Assembly (NCBI GenBank): GCA_029718625.1
Contig: CM056383.1
Location: 69,833,895-69,897,894, forward strand
Reading direction: 5' to 3'
DNA from: Synaphobranchus kaupii
Taxonomy: Eukaryota > Chordata > Actinopteri > Anguilliformes > Synaphobranchidae
Length of the DNA stretch: 64,000 nt
Position numbers and translations under genes: made by a program. Shown one piece after another: positions 1 to 11,133 of this stretch; position 1 is the stretch's first letter; every line of letters begins with the position of its first letter. The notes below the pieces were generated by a model that saw only the letters and a list, made by a program, of their open reading frames with translations, searched no databases and was not told the DNA's origin.

Positions 1-771
1 ATAAATATGAATATGGCGTTTAAAACATTGGCTTAACAGGCCGACTGAACCCCCCCCCCCCCCCACAGGGCTACCCGCCATAGTCGCCACTGGCTCGATC
101 CGGGCTGAACCCCCCCCCCCCCCCCCCCACCCCCGGCTGAGCTCCGCTGGGGGTGCGCCGTCACGCCGCGCGTTACGTAGCGACAAGGGCGGGGGAAACC
201 CGCTTCACTGAGTGAGAATGAGAACCTGCGAGCCTTCAGTTAAATATGCACTCGTGTCAATGTAATGTCACATCCTGCTAAATAATTAAAACTCCTTCCA
301 GGGTTTCCAAGACTGACGCATCTCGAAGACTTAATCTCACGCCTGCGTTGCTTTGTTGCGTTCAAAACTGCTGCGACAGTCACCAACTGCGTTTATGTAA
401 TATAAATGATTCTATGACTGTCTAATCATTAGTCTAATCCTTTCAAATATGCTTTTTAATTATTAAAATGGCATGCAGAACATTCCTCTGCAGTGCGACA
501 TTGTTTTCCATGTGCGTGTTGACGTTGACATACAAAAGTAATATCTAGAAAATGTGAACTAGCTTGAAAGAATAAGCTGTTGTTGTGCTAATACTGAAAT
601 ATACAGTAGGGTTCAAAAGTCTGCTTCTATTTTGCATTCTTTTCTAATTTAATGCAATTTCTTTCATTAGAAATGGTATTATCTGCATAACAATTTGAAT
701 GAAAAGTTAAATATTTGAAAACTTCACATGAATGAAAAATTAATAATGAAAAAAAAATGAAATGAAAAAAT

Positions 772-1152
772 AATGAAACAAAGAGAACACATAAGCACAG
801 TAATGAAACAAAAAGAACACATAAGCACAGTAATTAAACAAAGAGAACACATAAGCACAGTAATTAAACAAAAAGAACACATAAGCACAGTAATGAAACA
901 AAGAGAACACATAAGCACAGTAATTAAACAAAACACATAAGCACAGTAATGAAACAAAAAGAACACAAGCACAGTAATGAAACAAAAAGAACACATAAGC
1001 ACAGTAATTAAACAAAGAGAACACATAAGCACAGTAATTAAACAAAACACATAAGCACAGTAATGAAACAAAAAGAACACATAAGCACAGTAATTAAACA
1101 AAGAGAACACATAAGCACAGTAATTAAACAAAGAGAACACATAAGCACAGTA
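772..1152. repeat. 30-bp minisatellite in block C copy 1
   Basis: About 13 tandem units of roughly 30 bp built around GAACACATAAGCACAGTAAT, with AAACAAAGA or AAACAAAAA joining them. Some units are shortened (missing AAAGA or ATA). The long hydrophobic open frames across this array on the minus strand are produced by the repeat and are not genes. Confidence 0.95.
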
Positions 1153-1406
1153 AAAGTAAAACAAAGTGAAAAAAACAGTAAAAAGAAACAATAAATCGGC
1201 GGCATAAAAACCCAGTGGTAAAAAGGAAAGATAAAAAGATTGAGGTCTAATCACTAGCAGTAATTATGGAATTTTTATAAAAGTCGGTTTTAAGGCAATA
1301 TTTAAAAATCAGCAGAACTAATATCACATGAAGGCTGTTACAGCGCCTAGGGGCCATTACAGAAAAAGCTTGATCACCCCTTGATTTTACCCTAGACCCC
1401 TTTATT

Positions 1407-1598
1407 TTACCCGAGGCTGGCAGACCAGAGAGGACAGTAGGGTTTTAAAAGTTCAGTGGTATATTCAGGCGCAAAGCCATGTACAGCCTTGTATGTGATG
1501 AGTAAAACTTTAAAAATGATTCTAAAAGCAACAGGCAGCCAGTGCAGAGAAGCCAAAATTGGGGTGATGTGGGGAAAATGTTGGGTCTTACTCAACAC
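1407..1598 (-). pseudogene. Non-LTR reverse transcriptase C-terminal relic
   Basis: The minus-strand frame reads HITPILASLHWLPV followed by FKVLLITYKAVHG. This is the hallmark segment just C-terminal of the RT core in fish LINE polyproteins (L1, L2 and Rex-type elements share the SLHWLPV..RI.FKVL..TYKA pattern). Only about 63 codons are open, with no catalytic YADD box, so it is a decayed fragment. An almost identical second copy is at 7314-7505. Confidence 0.7.
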
Positions 1599-2496
1599 CC
1601 TGGCTGTGGAATTTTACCCAATATGAAGCCGAGCTACAGCACGACGGTGAAAGCGGGTAAACAAGGCATTATAATAATCGAGACGAGACCATATAAAAGC
1701 ATGTGAAAAATGTGCTTTTATATTTTTTATATATTTTTTGTTCTTTTGTTGTTCAGCGCATTGGGTTTGAGAAATGTGCTATATAACCCTGATCCATTAT
1801 TATTATTATTATTATTATTATTATGATTCTCTGTGTCACTAAAAGACAAAAGCATTCAGGTTTTTTGACATATTCCTGAGTTGATAAAAGCATGACTGCA
1901 CCAGTTTTATTTTTCTATGTAGCTTAAAGTTTAAATTATTGTCAACAAATGTATCACAAATCTTTCGTAATCCAACAAAAAGGGGGACAACTGCTACCTT
2001 ATTCACTGAATCTACATGCGAGAGATGATATTACATTGAATCTGTGGGGTATGAGCACAACAGCCTATTCCTACAGGCTAGGTCAGATTCTTTAGATATG
2101 TTTTGTTTGCAAATGTCAACACGCCATCTCCAGGGGAACAATTTTGCTCCACCAAAGAATGTCCTGCATAGAAATTAACCTGTCTTTCCAGAAACAAAAC
2201 ATATTTTACAAAAACACAATTATTTCGCTTCAGGTAGCTAGCTGGCAATCAAAACAGTAGACAAATGGCTTTATGATGGCTGAACTGAAATATAAAACTC
2301 AAGCTTGAAGGCCAGAAATGTCTCTGTAGATCATTGCTATGTATATTATTAATTTATTCACATGTCCTGTGACTAGGGTGATGACAAGGGAATAAAACCG
2401 TTCGTGAGCAGAAGCAGAATGCCGGTTGGGACTCATATGTGCAAAACGTAGAAGTCCCGGTATAGCGTAATGGTCCATTCGAAGAAATGAAGAAAC

Positions 2497-2756
2497 CCCG
2501 GTGTGGGTGCAGGTTTTATCTGTAAAGAGCCGGTGTGGGTGCAGGTTTTATCTGTAAAGAGCCGGTGTGGGTGCAGGTTTTATCTGTAAAGAGCCGGTGT
2601 GGTTGCAGGTTTTATCTGTAAAGGGCCGGTGTGGGAGCAGGTTTTATCTGTAAAGGGCCGGTGTGGGTGCAGGTTTTATCTGTAAAGGGCCGGTGTGGGT
2701 GCAGGTTTTATCTGTAAAGGGCCGGTGTGGGTGCAGGTTTTATCTGTATAGGGGCT
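2497..2756. repeat. 32-bp minisatellite (CCGGTGTGGGTGCAGG units)
   Basis: About eight near-perfect units of 31-32 bp. Each contains CCGGTGTGGGTGCAGG, then TTTTATCTGTAAAG. It begins exactly where block C copy 1 ends. See the inverted units at 2766-2816. Confidence 0.93.
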
Positions 2757-2765
2757 AAATCAAAA

Positions 2766-2816
2766 ACCTGCACCCACACCGGCCCTTTACAGATAAAACC
2801 TGCACCCACACCGGCC
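2766..2816. repeat. Inverted units of the same minisatellite
   Basis: Roughly one and a half units of the preceding array occur here in reverse complement (CCTGCACCCACACCGGCC, twice). They are separated from the direct units by about 10 bp and could form a hairpin with them. Confidence 0.9.
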
Positions 2817-2907
2817 AGTGTGAGAAAATTTATATAATCCTGGCAGAAAGTAAAATGCATACTTACTCAAAGATTAATAATATTTAGCTGTGGCTTCCCA
2901 GATGTGA

Positions 2908-3195
2908 TGCAGGTGTGCAGCTAAGCTATAGTGTACAGGTGTGCGCAGGTGTGCAGCTAAGCTATAGTGTACAGGTGTGCAGCTAAGCTATAGTGTACAG
3001 GTGTGCGCAGGTGTGCAGCTAAGCTATAGTGTACAGGTGTGTGCAGGTGTGCAGCTAAGCTATAGTGTACAGGTGTGCAGGTGTGCAGCTAAGCTATAGT
3101 GTACAGGTGTGCGCAGGCGTGCAGCTAAGCTATAGTGTACAGGTGTGCGCAGGTGTGCAGCTAAGCTATAGTGTACAGGTGTGCAGGTGTTCTAT
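2908..3195. repeat. GTGCAGCTAAGCTATAGTGT minisatellite upstream of rpl24 exon
   Basis: About eight units of 25-36 bp, each with the core GCAGCTAAGCTATAGTGTAC and a variable linker of GTGTGCGCAG repeats. It ends about 70 bp before the rpl24 splice acceptor, so it lies in the last intron of that gene. Confidence 0.93.
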
Positions 3196-3263
3196 GGTGA
3201 TTGATAAGTAGCCCGCAGTAGGGAATGCACATCTAAGGCTCTTGTTGTCGCTCCTCTCTGCAG

Positions 3264-3344
3264 GCTCCTTCTAAGGCTGCACCCAAGCAGAAGATCGCCA
3301 AGCCCATGAAGACCAACGCTCCCCGTGTCGGTGGCAAACGCTAG
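3264..3344 (+). CDS. rpl24: 60S ribosomal protein L24 (eL24), last coding exon
   Basis: A pyrimidine-rich acceptor ending CTCTCTGCAG is followed by 26 codons and a TAG stop. The peptide contains KAAPKQKI near its start and ends APRVGGKR, the characteristic C-terminus of vertebrate eL24, a cytosolic large-subunit protein at the subunit interface. Only the last exon is here. I searched 1-3263 for the earlier exons (zinc-binding N-terminus, basic helix) and saw none, so they should lie upstream of the window. The exon is intact and in phase 0. It sits between copies of a duplicated block, but the exon itself appears only once. A processed copy is unlikely because the intron boundary is preserved and no poly-A tract follows the signal. 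Confidence 0.88.
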   Translation, partial: APSKAAPKQKIAKPMKTNAPRVGGKR

Positions 3345-3369
3345 CCCCTCTCTTTGGGTTGTAATTGTT

Positions 3370-3375
3370 AATAAA
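3370..3375 (+). promoter_or_regulatory. rpl24: Polyadenylation signal AATAAA of rpl24
   Basis: AATAAA begins 26 bp after the stop codon, inside a T-rich context. The very short 3' UTR is usual for ribosomal protein mRNAs. Confidence 0.75.
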
Positions 3376-3934
3376 ATTCACTGTTCTAAATTTCTTCTGG
3401 CTTTGATGATGATTTGATGGCTGCCTCTTCTCTATGAGGGAATGTTCTGGTCTCTGAGTGAAAGAATGGCTTTTCCCCAGAACGACGCGAACATCGGCTC
3501 AGGTTGGACCACTGGTTACTGGTATTTGTTGAGACCACTAGATGTTGCTTTGCTAAACTTCTAATCCATTGTACATTTAGAGTCTGTGTTTATTGGCAAG
3601 TCAAGCTGATTTAAGGTCAAACGTCATCAAACATGATGTAATGGTTGTAGTTGGAAAGTGTAGAGGAGAACATTTTCTCTTCAGTTGTGACCTCAGGTCG
3701 GTTCGGTCTGGTGTAGAGAATTCTACATATCCTGAACTAAAACAGATTCAAGACCGAAACCAAAGGATCTGCAACTTCTCAGGCCTTTATTAACAGTCTG
3801 CTGAGGTCAATTACAGCATGTATGGAAAAGCAAGTTTACCCAGATCATGCAGCAATGGACTCTGGGGGTGTGGTGGGGCTCAGCACCTTTATATCTGGAC
3901 AAAATAACATCTCTCACGTCACTCACATACGGCC

Positions 3935-4390
3935 CCATCCGCCCAATACCCAAAGCTCATCCCCCCATCCGCCCCATACCCAAAGCTCATCCCCCCATCC
4001 GCCCCATCCCCAAAGCTCATCCCCCCCATCCGCCCCATACCCAAAGCTCATCCACCCATCCGCCCCATACCCAAAGCTCATCCCCCCCATCCCGCCCCCA
4101 TACCCAAAGCTCATCCCCCCATCCGCCCCATACCCAAAGCTCATCCCCCCCATCCGCCCCATACCCAAAGCTCATCCCCCCATCCGCCCCATACCCAAAG
4201 CTCATCCCCCCATCCGCCCCATACCCAAAGCTCATCCCCCCATCCGCCCCATACCCAAAGCTCATCCCCCCATCCGCCCCATACCCAAAGCTCATCCACC
4301 CATCCGCCCCATACCCAAAGCTCATCCCCCCATCCGCCCCATACCCAAAGCTCATCCCCCCCATCCGCCCCATACCCAAAGCTCATCCCT
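3935..4390. repeat. 30-bp C-rich minisatellite (CCATCCGCCCCATACCCAAA)
   Basis: About 15 units of 29-31 bp with the core CATCCGCCCCATACCCAAAG followed by CTCATCCCCC. Because the unit is near 30 bp, all frames stay open on both strands and give spurious proline/serine-rich or glycine/tryptophan-rich proteins. Between 3400 and 3935, and from 4391 to 4814, I see no gene or recognised element. Confidence 0.95.
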
Positions 4391-4814
4391 CCCTGCTAGT
4401 GGCTACTTTTGCATGACATGATAGCAACGGGCCTTATCTATATAAGAAGTATCTCTTTTCACAGAAAGAAGTGAAGACACTTCCATTTGAGCATTGGAAT
4501 GCTAACTCAATACAATGAGAAAGGAGTAAACATAATGTATTAAGGCATATTTTCAATAATCTTGTGTAAAACACACACATTAGTATTCCATGCTGTCAAT
4601 AATGTATATGTTAGTATGTAAACTTATCATTGGTCCATGTATTGGTTAAAATACAAAAGATACAGAAGTTCTAGCATTTTCCCAGAAATGGGCCTTTGGC
4701 TCATAAATTAAACTTGACCTTTTATGCATGGCACTGTGTTTCTTTAAACTAGCCCATCTGTTTGCAGTTACTTTAAAGCTCATTGTTATTATAGAATACA
4801 TTTCTTAATCAAGT

Positions 4815-6000
4815 ATAAATATGAATATGGCGTTTAAAACATTGGCTTAACAGGCCGACTGAACCCCCCCCCCCCCCCCACAGGGCTACCCGCCATAGTC
4901 GCCACTGGCTCGATCCGGGCTGAACCCCCCCCCCCCCCCCCCACCCCCGGCTGAGCTCCGCTGGGGGGTGCGCCGTCACGCCGCGCGTTACGTAGCGACA
5001 AGGGCGGGGGAAACCCGCTTCACTGAGTGAGAATGAGAACCTGCGAGCCTTCAGTTAAATATGCACTCGTGTCAATGTAATGTCACATCCTGCTAAATAA
5101 TTAAAACTCCTTCCAGGGTTTCCAAGACTGACGCATCTCGAAGACTTAATCTCACGCCTGCGTTGCTTTGTTGCGTTCAAAACTGCTGCGACAGTCACCA
5201 ACTGCGTTTATGTAATATAAATGATTCTATGACTGTCTAATCATTAGTCTAATCCTTTCAAATATGCTTTTTAATTATTAAAATGGCATGCAGAACATTC
5301 CTCTGCAGTGCGACATTGTTTTCCATGTGCGTGTTGACGTTGACATACAAAAGTAATATCTAGAAAATGTGAACTAGCTTGAAAGAATAAGCTGTTGTTG
5401 TGCTAATACTGAAATATACAGTAGGGTTCAAAAGTCTGCTTCTATTTTGCATTCTTTTCTAATTTAATGCAATTTCTTTCATTAGAAATGGTATTATCTG
5501 CATAACAATTTGAATGAAAAGTTAAATATTTGAAAACTTCACATGAATGAAAAATTAATAATGAAAAAAAAAATGAAATGAAAAAATAATGAAACAAAGA
5601 GAACACATAAGCACAGTAATGAAACAAAAAGAACACATAAGCACAGTAATTAAACAAAGAGAACACATAAGCACAGTAATTAAACAAAAAGAACACATAA
5701 GCACAGTAATGAAACAAAGAGAACACATAAGCACAGTAATTAAACAAAACACATAAGCACAGTAATGAAACAAAAAGAACACAAGCACAGTAATGAAACA
5801 AAAAGAACACATAAGCACAGTAATTAAACAAAGAGAACACATAAGCACAGTAATTAAACAAAACACATAAGCACAGTAATGAAACAAAAAGAACACATAA
5901 GCACAGTAATTAAACAAAGAGAACACATAAGCACAGTAATTAAACAAAGAGAACACATAAGCACAGTAAAAGTAAAACAAAGTGAAAAAAACAGTAAAAA
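4815..6000. repeat. Block C, second copy, left part
   Basis: Matches 1-1187 with only homopolymer-length differences (for example one extra G near 4965 and one extra A near 5572). It includes its own copy of the 30-bp minisatellite (5588-5968) and is cut by the N gap. Confidence 0.92.
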
Positions 6001-6500
6001 NNNNNNNNNNNNNNNNNNNNNNNNNNNNNNNNNNNNNNNNNNNNNNNNNNNNNNNNNNNNNNNNNNNNNNNNNNNNNNNNNNNNNNNNNNNNNNNNNNNN
6101 NNNNNNNNNNNNNNNNNNNNNNNNNNNNNNNNNNNNNNNNNNNNNNNNNNNNNNNNNNNNNNNNNNNNNNNNNNNNNNNNNNNNNNNNNNNNNNNNNNNN
6201 NNNNNNNNNNNNNNNNNNNNNNNNNNNNNNNNNNNNNNNNNNNNNNNNNNNNNNNNNNNNNNNNNNNNNNNNNNNNNNNNNNNNNNNNNNNNNNNNNNNN
6301 NNNNNNNNNNNNNNNNNNNNNNNNNNNNNNNNNNNNNNNNNNNNNNNNNNNNNNNNNNNNNNNNNNNNNNNNNNNNNNNNNNNNNNNNNNNNNNNNNNNN
6401 NNNNNNNNNNNNNNNNNNNNNNNNNNNNNNNNNNNNNNNNNNNNNNNNNNNNNNNNNNNNNNNNNNNNNNNNNNNNNNNNNNNNNNNNNNNNNNNNNNNN
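6001..6500. other. Assembly gap of exactly 500 N
   Basis: A round-number run of N marks a scaffold join of unknown size. The 590 bp before it (from 5409) and the 590 bp after it (to about 7092) are the same sequence, so the two contig ends overlap rather than flank missing DNA. Open frames crossing the N run are meaningless. Confidence 0.98.
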
Positions 6501-8392
6501 CTGAAATATACAGTAGGGTTCAAAAGTCTGCTTCTATTTTGCATTCTTTTCTAATTTAATGCAATTTCTTTCATTAGAAATGGTATTATCTGCATAACAA
6601 TTTGAATGAAAAGTTAAATATTTGAAAACTTCACATGAATGAAAAATTAATAATGAAAAAAAAATGAAATGAAAAAATAATGAAACAAAGAGAACACATA
6701 AGCACAGTAATGAAACAAAAAGAACACATAAGCACAGTAATTAAACAAAGAGAACACATAAGCACAGTAATTAAACAAAAAGAACACATAAGCACAGTAA
6801 TGAAACAAAGAGAACACATAAGCACAGTAATTAAACAAAACACATAAGCACAGTAATGAAACAAAAAGAACACAAGCACAGTAATGAAACAAAAAGAACA
6901 CATAAGCACAGTAATTAAACAAAGAGAACACATAAGCACAGTAATTAAACAAAACACATAAGCACAGTAATGAAACAAAAAGAACACATAAGCACAGTAA
7001 TTAAACAAAGAGAACACATAAGCACAGTAATTAAACAAAGAGAACACATAAGCACAGTAAAAGTAAAACAAAGTGAAAAAAACAGTAAAAAGAAACAATA
7101 AATCGGCGGCATAAAAACCCAGTGGTAAAAAGGAAAGATAAAAAGATTGAGGTCTAATCACTAGCAGTAATTATGGAATTTTTATAAAAGTCGGTTTTAA
7201 GGCAATATTTAAAAATCAGCAGAACTAATATCACATGAAGGCTGTTACAGCGCCTAGGGGCCATTACAGAAAAAGCTTGATCACCCCTTGATTTTACCCT
7301 AGACCCCTTTATTTTACCCGAGGCTGGCAGACCAGAGAGGACAGTAGGGTTTTAAAAGTTCAGTGGTATATTCAGGCGCAAAGCCATGTACAGCCTTGTA
7401 TGTGATGAGTAAAACTTTAAAAATGATTCTAAAAGCAACAGGCAGCCAGTGCAGAGAAGCCAAAATTGGGGTGATGTGGGGAAAATGTTGGGTCTTACTC
7501 AACACCCTGGCTGTGGAATTTTACCCAATATGAAGCCGAGCTACAGCACGACGGTGAAAGCGGGTAAACAAGGCATTATAATAATCGAGACGAGACCATA
7601 TAAAAGCATGTGAAAAATGTGCTTTTATATTTTTTATATATTTTTTGTTCTTTTGTTGTTCAGCGCATTGGGTTTGAGAAATGTGCTATATAACCCTGAT
7701 CCATTATTATTATTATTATTATTATTATGATTCTCTGTGTCACTAAAAGACAAAAGCATTCAGGTTTTTTGACATATTCCTGAGTTGATAAAAGCATGAC
7801 TGCACCAGTTTTATTTTTCTATGTAGCTTAAAGTTTAAATTATTGTCAACAAATGTATCACAAATCTTTCGTAATCCAACAAAAAGGGGGACAACTGCTA
7901 CCTTATTCACTGAATCTACATGCGAGAGATGATATTACATTGAATCTGTAGGGTATGAGCACAACAGCCTATTCCTACAGGCTAGGTCAGATTCTTTAGA
8001 TATGTTTTGTTTGCAAATGTCAACACGCCATCTCCAGGGGAACAATTTTGCTCCACCAAAGAATGTCCTGCATAGAAATTAACCTGTCTTTCCAGAAACA
8101 AAACATATTTTACAAAAACACAATTATTTCGCTTCAGGTAGCTAGCTGGCAATCAAAACAGTAGACAAATGGCTTTATGATGGCTGAACTGAAATATAAA
8201 ACTCAAGCTTGAAGGCCAGAAATGTCTCTGTAGATCATTGCTATGTATATTATTAATTTATTCACATGTCCTGTGACTAGGGTGATGACAAGGGAATAAA
8301 ACCGTTCGTGAGCAGAAGCAGAATGCCGGTTGGGACTCATATGTGCAAAACGTAGAAGTCCCGGTATAGCGTAATGGTCCATTCGAAGAAAT
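6501..8392. repeat. Block C, right part of second copy
   Basis: Matches positions 594-2488 of copy 1, including the minisatellite (6679-7060) and the RT relic. Part of it (about 7690-8385) recurs in inverse orientation at 56186-56940. From 8393 to 8480 the sequence is unique and unannotated. Confidence 0.92.
7314..7505 (-). pseudogene. Non-LTR reverse transcriptase relic (second copy)
   Basis: Same fragment as at 1407-1598, carried along by the block duplication. The SLHWLPV motif is unchanged and no catalytic motif is present. Confidence 0.7.
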
Positions 8393-8480
8393 CGGGGATG
8401 ATTCAATCCAAGCCTATTCAATTTGATACTTCCACAAGTGGTAGCCCCGCAAGATGGATGCCACGACCCGGAAATAGTAT

Positions 8481-10785
8481 TACAGTTTTTCTCGATTGCT
8501 TAGACACATTTCTCGAAACTAAGCTCCATTTCTCAAAACTCTAAACACAAATCAGAAAAACACACACACTACAACATAGTCTTAGACACTGCAGACATCA
8601 ATTCATAACACTGCCACAAAAACCTAAGATGAATAATGTTGCTTCTGGTTCTCCCCCACAAAACCTCTTTACATGATAAACACAATAGACAAAAATGTTT
8701 ACTTTTTTTATTCATAATGTATTCTACAGTACAACTTCCAATCAATACAATGTTAAGGGATGAAAAGGGTACTGTAAACACAGTTAAAAAAAAAATGAAG
8801 AAAAAAAATTTTACGTAAAAATATATAAAACATAAAAAATACTGTAATAGAAAGTAATTTACCACAACATCCCCACCGTGGATTACTGGCAAATACAGAA
8901 AATATTTTACTCTGCTACTGCCACTGCATCGCGTCTCTGGTCTGGGTCAGGCCAGAGAACCTCATCTACATCACATGCTATATTGGCCCTTGCCAGGCAA
9001 CGGGGGAAAAAAACGCCTCGCATGCCTAATCCACCCCTGGCATGCATCTACTGTTATGTCTAAACATGCCTCCTCCATGGACTGGAGAAGGTGAGCACGA
9101 ATGTAGGGGCCTCTGTCATACACCTTCCACCGCCATGCCAAAAAAAAACTCCTCTATGGGGTTGAGGAAGGGGGAATATACTGGCAGAAAGATATTGCTG
9201 AACCTGGGGTTATTGGTGAACCAGTTACGAACTAGAGCAGCCCGATGGAAACTTACGTTGTCCCAAATGACAACGTAGCATGGCTGCTGTAGTTGTGCTG
9301 GCTCCCTCTGTTCTAACTGATATATATGGTCTCGCAGACTATCAAGGAAAGTAAGGAGAAGCATTGTGTTATATGGCCCAAGGATGGCATGGCGGTGGAG
9401 GACCCCTCGGTGGCTGATGGCGGCGCACAGTGATATTCCCTCCTCGCTGGCCAGGGACATGCACCATGGCCCGTTGGCCATCATGCAAAAAACATGAAAT
9501 ATAGTAGAGTACTGTAAATGACTAGTCCAAAACACATTGCTAGAGGGTGCAAATGGTAGGCCATCATATATGTAGTTTGTTCTACAGTATAGACAGCTGT
9601 ACTGTACAGTACAGTAATACTGTATATATTGTAACATACTGAAATACTTCATACAGTATGGAAACCCATACCTGCACATATTCCTAACGCTGGTATTTCA
9701 CTCTGTCAGAGTTTCTTTCAAAAGGGACACGATATGCCTGTTTCATTCGCAGACGGTTTTTTCTCAGAATACGGTCAATTGTTGAGATACTAATGGCATC
9801 AATGGAGAACCCCACGATTACTTATGGCAGCACATAATGTGACATTGCCACCACGCTGGCCAGGGACTTCAACAATGGCCCGTTGGCCAACAATTTTCCG
9901 GCCTCTCCTTCTCCTCTTGGTCCGATTGAACCCAGCTTTATCCACAAAAATGTATTCATGGGGTCTTTCCATGGAATCCAATTCAAACACTCTCTATACG
10001 TAGAAATAGATATAGTTTTGTAAGTGCTACAGAAATACAGACCTATGCTGTAGAGTACAGTATATGCACTCCTGATTTACATACATTACAATGTCATGCA
10101 GCTTGACAGTAGTATGTAGTATACAGTAGTTTTGAACTGTAAACAATCAACACTGAATGTGTCTGAATGTACACCTACTTGCACAGACTGAAATCGTTGC
10201 TCTTTGACCCTTTCTGAGTTGCGCTCAAAGGGTACTCTGTACACCTGCTTCATGCGCACCCTGTTGCGTTGGAGGACACGGTCAATGGTGGAAAGGCTGA
10301 CACTGTTGATTCCTTCAAAATTAGCATTGTCTCCAATAACTCTCTGCTGTATTTCACGCAGTCTAGTGGTGTTGTTTTGAAGGACCATGTCATCTATGAG
10401 GGCCTCTTGCTGTTGGGAGAACATAGGTGTCCTTCCACCCTCACGTGGCAGTCTTGCAATTCTACAAAAAGTGAACGTGCAGTTACAAAAATATGTTCTG
10501 TCTAAGTTGTGACGCCTGTGCTTTGTGTTTAACTTTTGATTCCTGTGGTTACCATTATGCATCACAAGTGCGTCACAGTGCAAAATGTGTTTTAGTGAGA
10601 ATGTGTTTAAAGTTCTGCAAAAAAAGTCAATGAGATCTGCAAATTGTGTCTAACTAGGTGAAAATTCTTTATGGTTTTGCCAAAAGAGTGTTCGGTTCAA
10701 TAAATGGGTTCAGGCCAAATAAATAAATAAATAAATTTGGTTCAGAGAATGGGGTTTAGTGTTTTAGCAATTCAGAAAAACTGTA
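8481..10785 (-). mobile_element. Tc1/mariner-IS630-like DNA transposon, rearranged
   Basis: The ends are inverted: TACAGTTTTTCTCGATTGCT at 8481 and, read on the other strand from 10785, TACAGTTTTTCTGAATTGCT. The TA at each end fits the TA target duplication of the Tc1/mariner superfamily. A transposase relic on the minus strand fills the middle. The site lies just upstream of gene A, in what was the promoter-proximal flank. The matching flank of gene B (about 52610-52640) has no insertion, so the element landed after the two genes were duplicated. Confidence 0.82.
8890..10583 (-). pseudogene. IS630/Tc1-type transposase, broken and internally duplicated
   Basis: Order on the minus strand: a helix-turn-helix part (10583-10170) ending in a plausible donor; a catalytic start at 9990-9799 with FVDKAGFN (first D); a second, partial helix-turn-helix piece (about 9799-9680, STIDRILRKNRLRMKQAY-like); then 9500-9116 with VIWDNVSFH (second D) and SPFLNPIEEFF (final E). 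I count 35 residues between the second D and the E. A frameshift in a poly-T run near 9140 removes the C-terminus, whose remains (VYDRGPYIRAHLLQ) continue in another frame toward 8890. The block around LCAAIS(N/H)RGVLH occurs twice, so this is a chimera of two copies. It cannot encode a working enzyme. Confidence 0.8.
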
Positions 10786-10871
10786 AGCTGATTATGTAAA
10801 TTATGGCACAGGAATGAAACTTAGTCTTCATTCCAGAGATGATGCTGTGGAATTTTGATACGTTGGGAGAC

Positions 10872-10878
10872 TATAAAA
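10872..10878 (+). promoter_or_regulatory. TATA box of ZP gene A
   Basis: TATAAAA in the context GGGAGACTATAAAAGCAGAC, 71 bp upstream of the chosen ATG. The same context is kept in front of gene B (52539-52533). A start of transcription about 30 bp downstream would fall after the in-frame ATG at 10889, which is why I use the ATG at 10943. Confidence 0.75.
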
Positions 10879-10942
10879 GCAGACATGCATGCGTCTGAAC
10901 GACATATCATCACTCCTGAAAAAGAAGAGAGATTCAGACAAT

Positions 10943-11081
10943 ATGGCTCCCTGCACGCTGCTGCTGCTCCTGGTTCTGCTCACCGGCATCTCTTGCTCCC
11001 ACTTTGGTGGCGGCCTCATGACCTACCACTCAAGGGGACAGGACCAGTACGGATTTATCCTGGTAGGGTATAAATTACTAC

Positions 11082-11133
<52 letters not shown>

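Larger units (their letters stand above)
1..2488. repeat. Repeat block C, copy 1 (direct duplicate of 4815-8392)
   Basis: This block is repeated almost base for base from 4815 onward (position 1 matches 4815; position 594 matches both 5409 and 6501). Identity stops after 2488, where this copy runs into the 32-bp minisatellite and the other copy (8392) runs into unrelated sequence. It holds two poly-C runs (about 51-64 and 111-128), a 30-bp minisatellite, a reverse-transcriptase relic on the minus strand, and a LINE- or SINE-like end with a TTA/ATT repeat (about 1760-1825). The left limit of the duplication lies outside the window. No intact gene is visible in it. Confidence 0.9.

Noticed and set aside
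724..1254. Long cysteine/phenylalanine-rich minus-strand frames (also near 5442-5861 and 6631-7161)
   Set aside because: They are translations of a 30-bp minisatellite, whose period keeps every frame open, or they run through N. The residue pattern repeats every 10 residues and has no protein-like variation.
3401..3460. Possible C/D-box snoRNA after rpl24 (TGATGAT near 3404, CTGA near 3454)
   Set aside because: It lies after the polyadenylation signal rather than in an intron, has no convincing terminal stem, and short C and D motifs are common by chance.
3822..4421. Proline/serine-rich and glycine/tryptophan-rich frames on both strands
   Set aside because: They are produced by the 30-bp C-rich minisatellite in all frames at once, so there is no evidence of selection on any.
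10889..10942. Upstream in-frame ATG for ZP gene A (and its partner in gene B)
   Set aside because: It would put a charged peptide before the signal sequence and lies only 17 bp after the TATA box start, probably upstream of the mRNA start.
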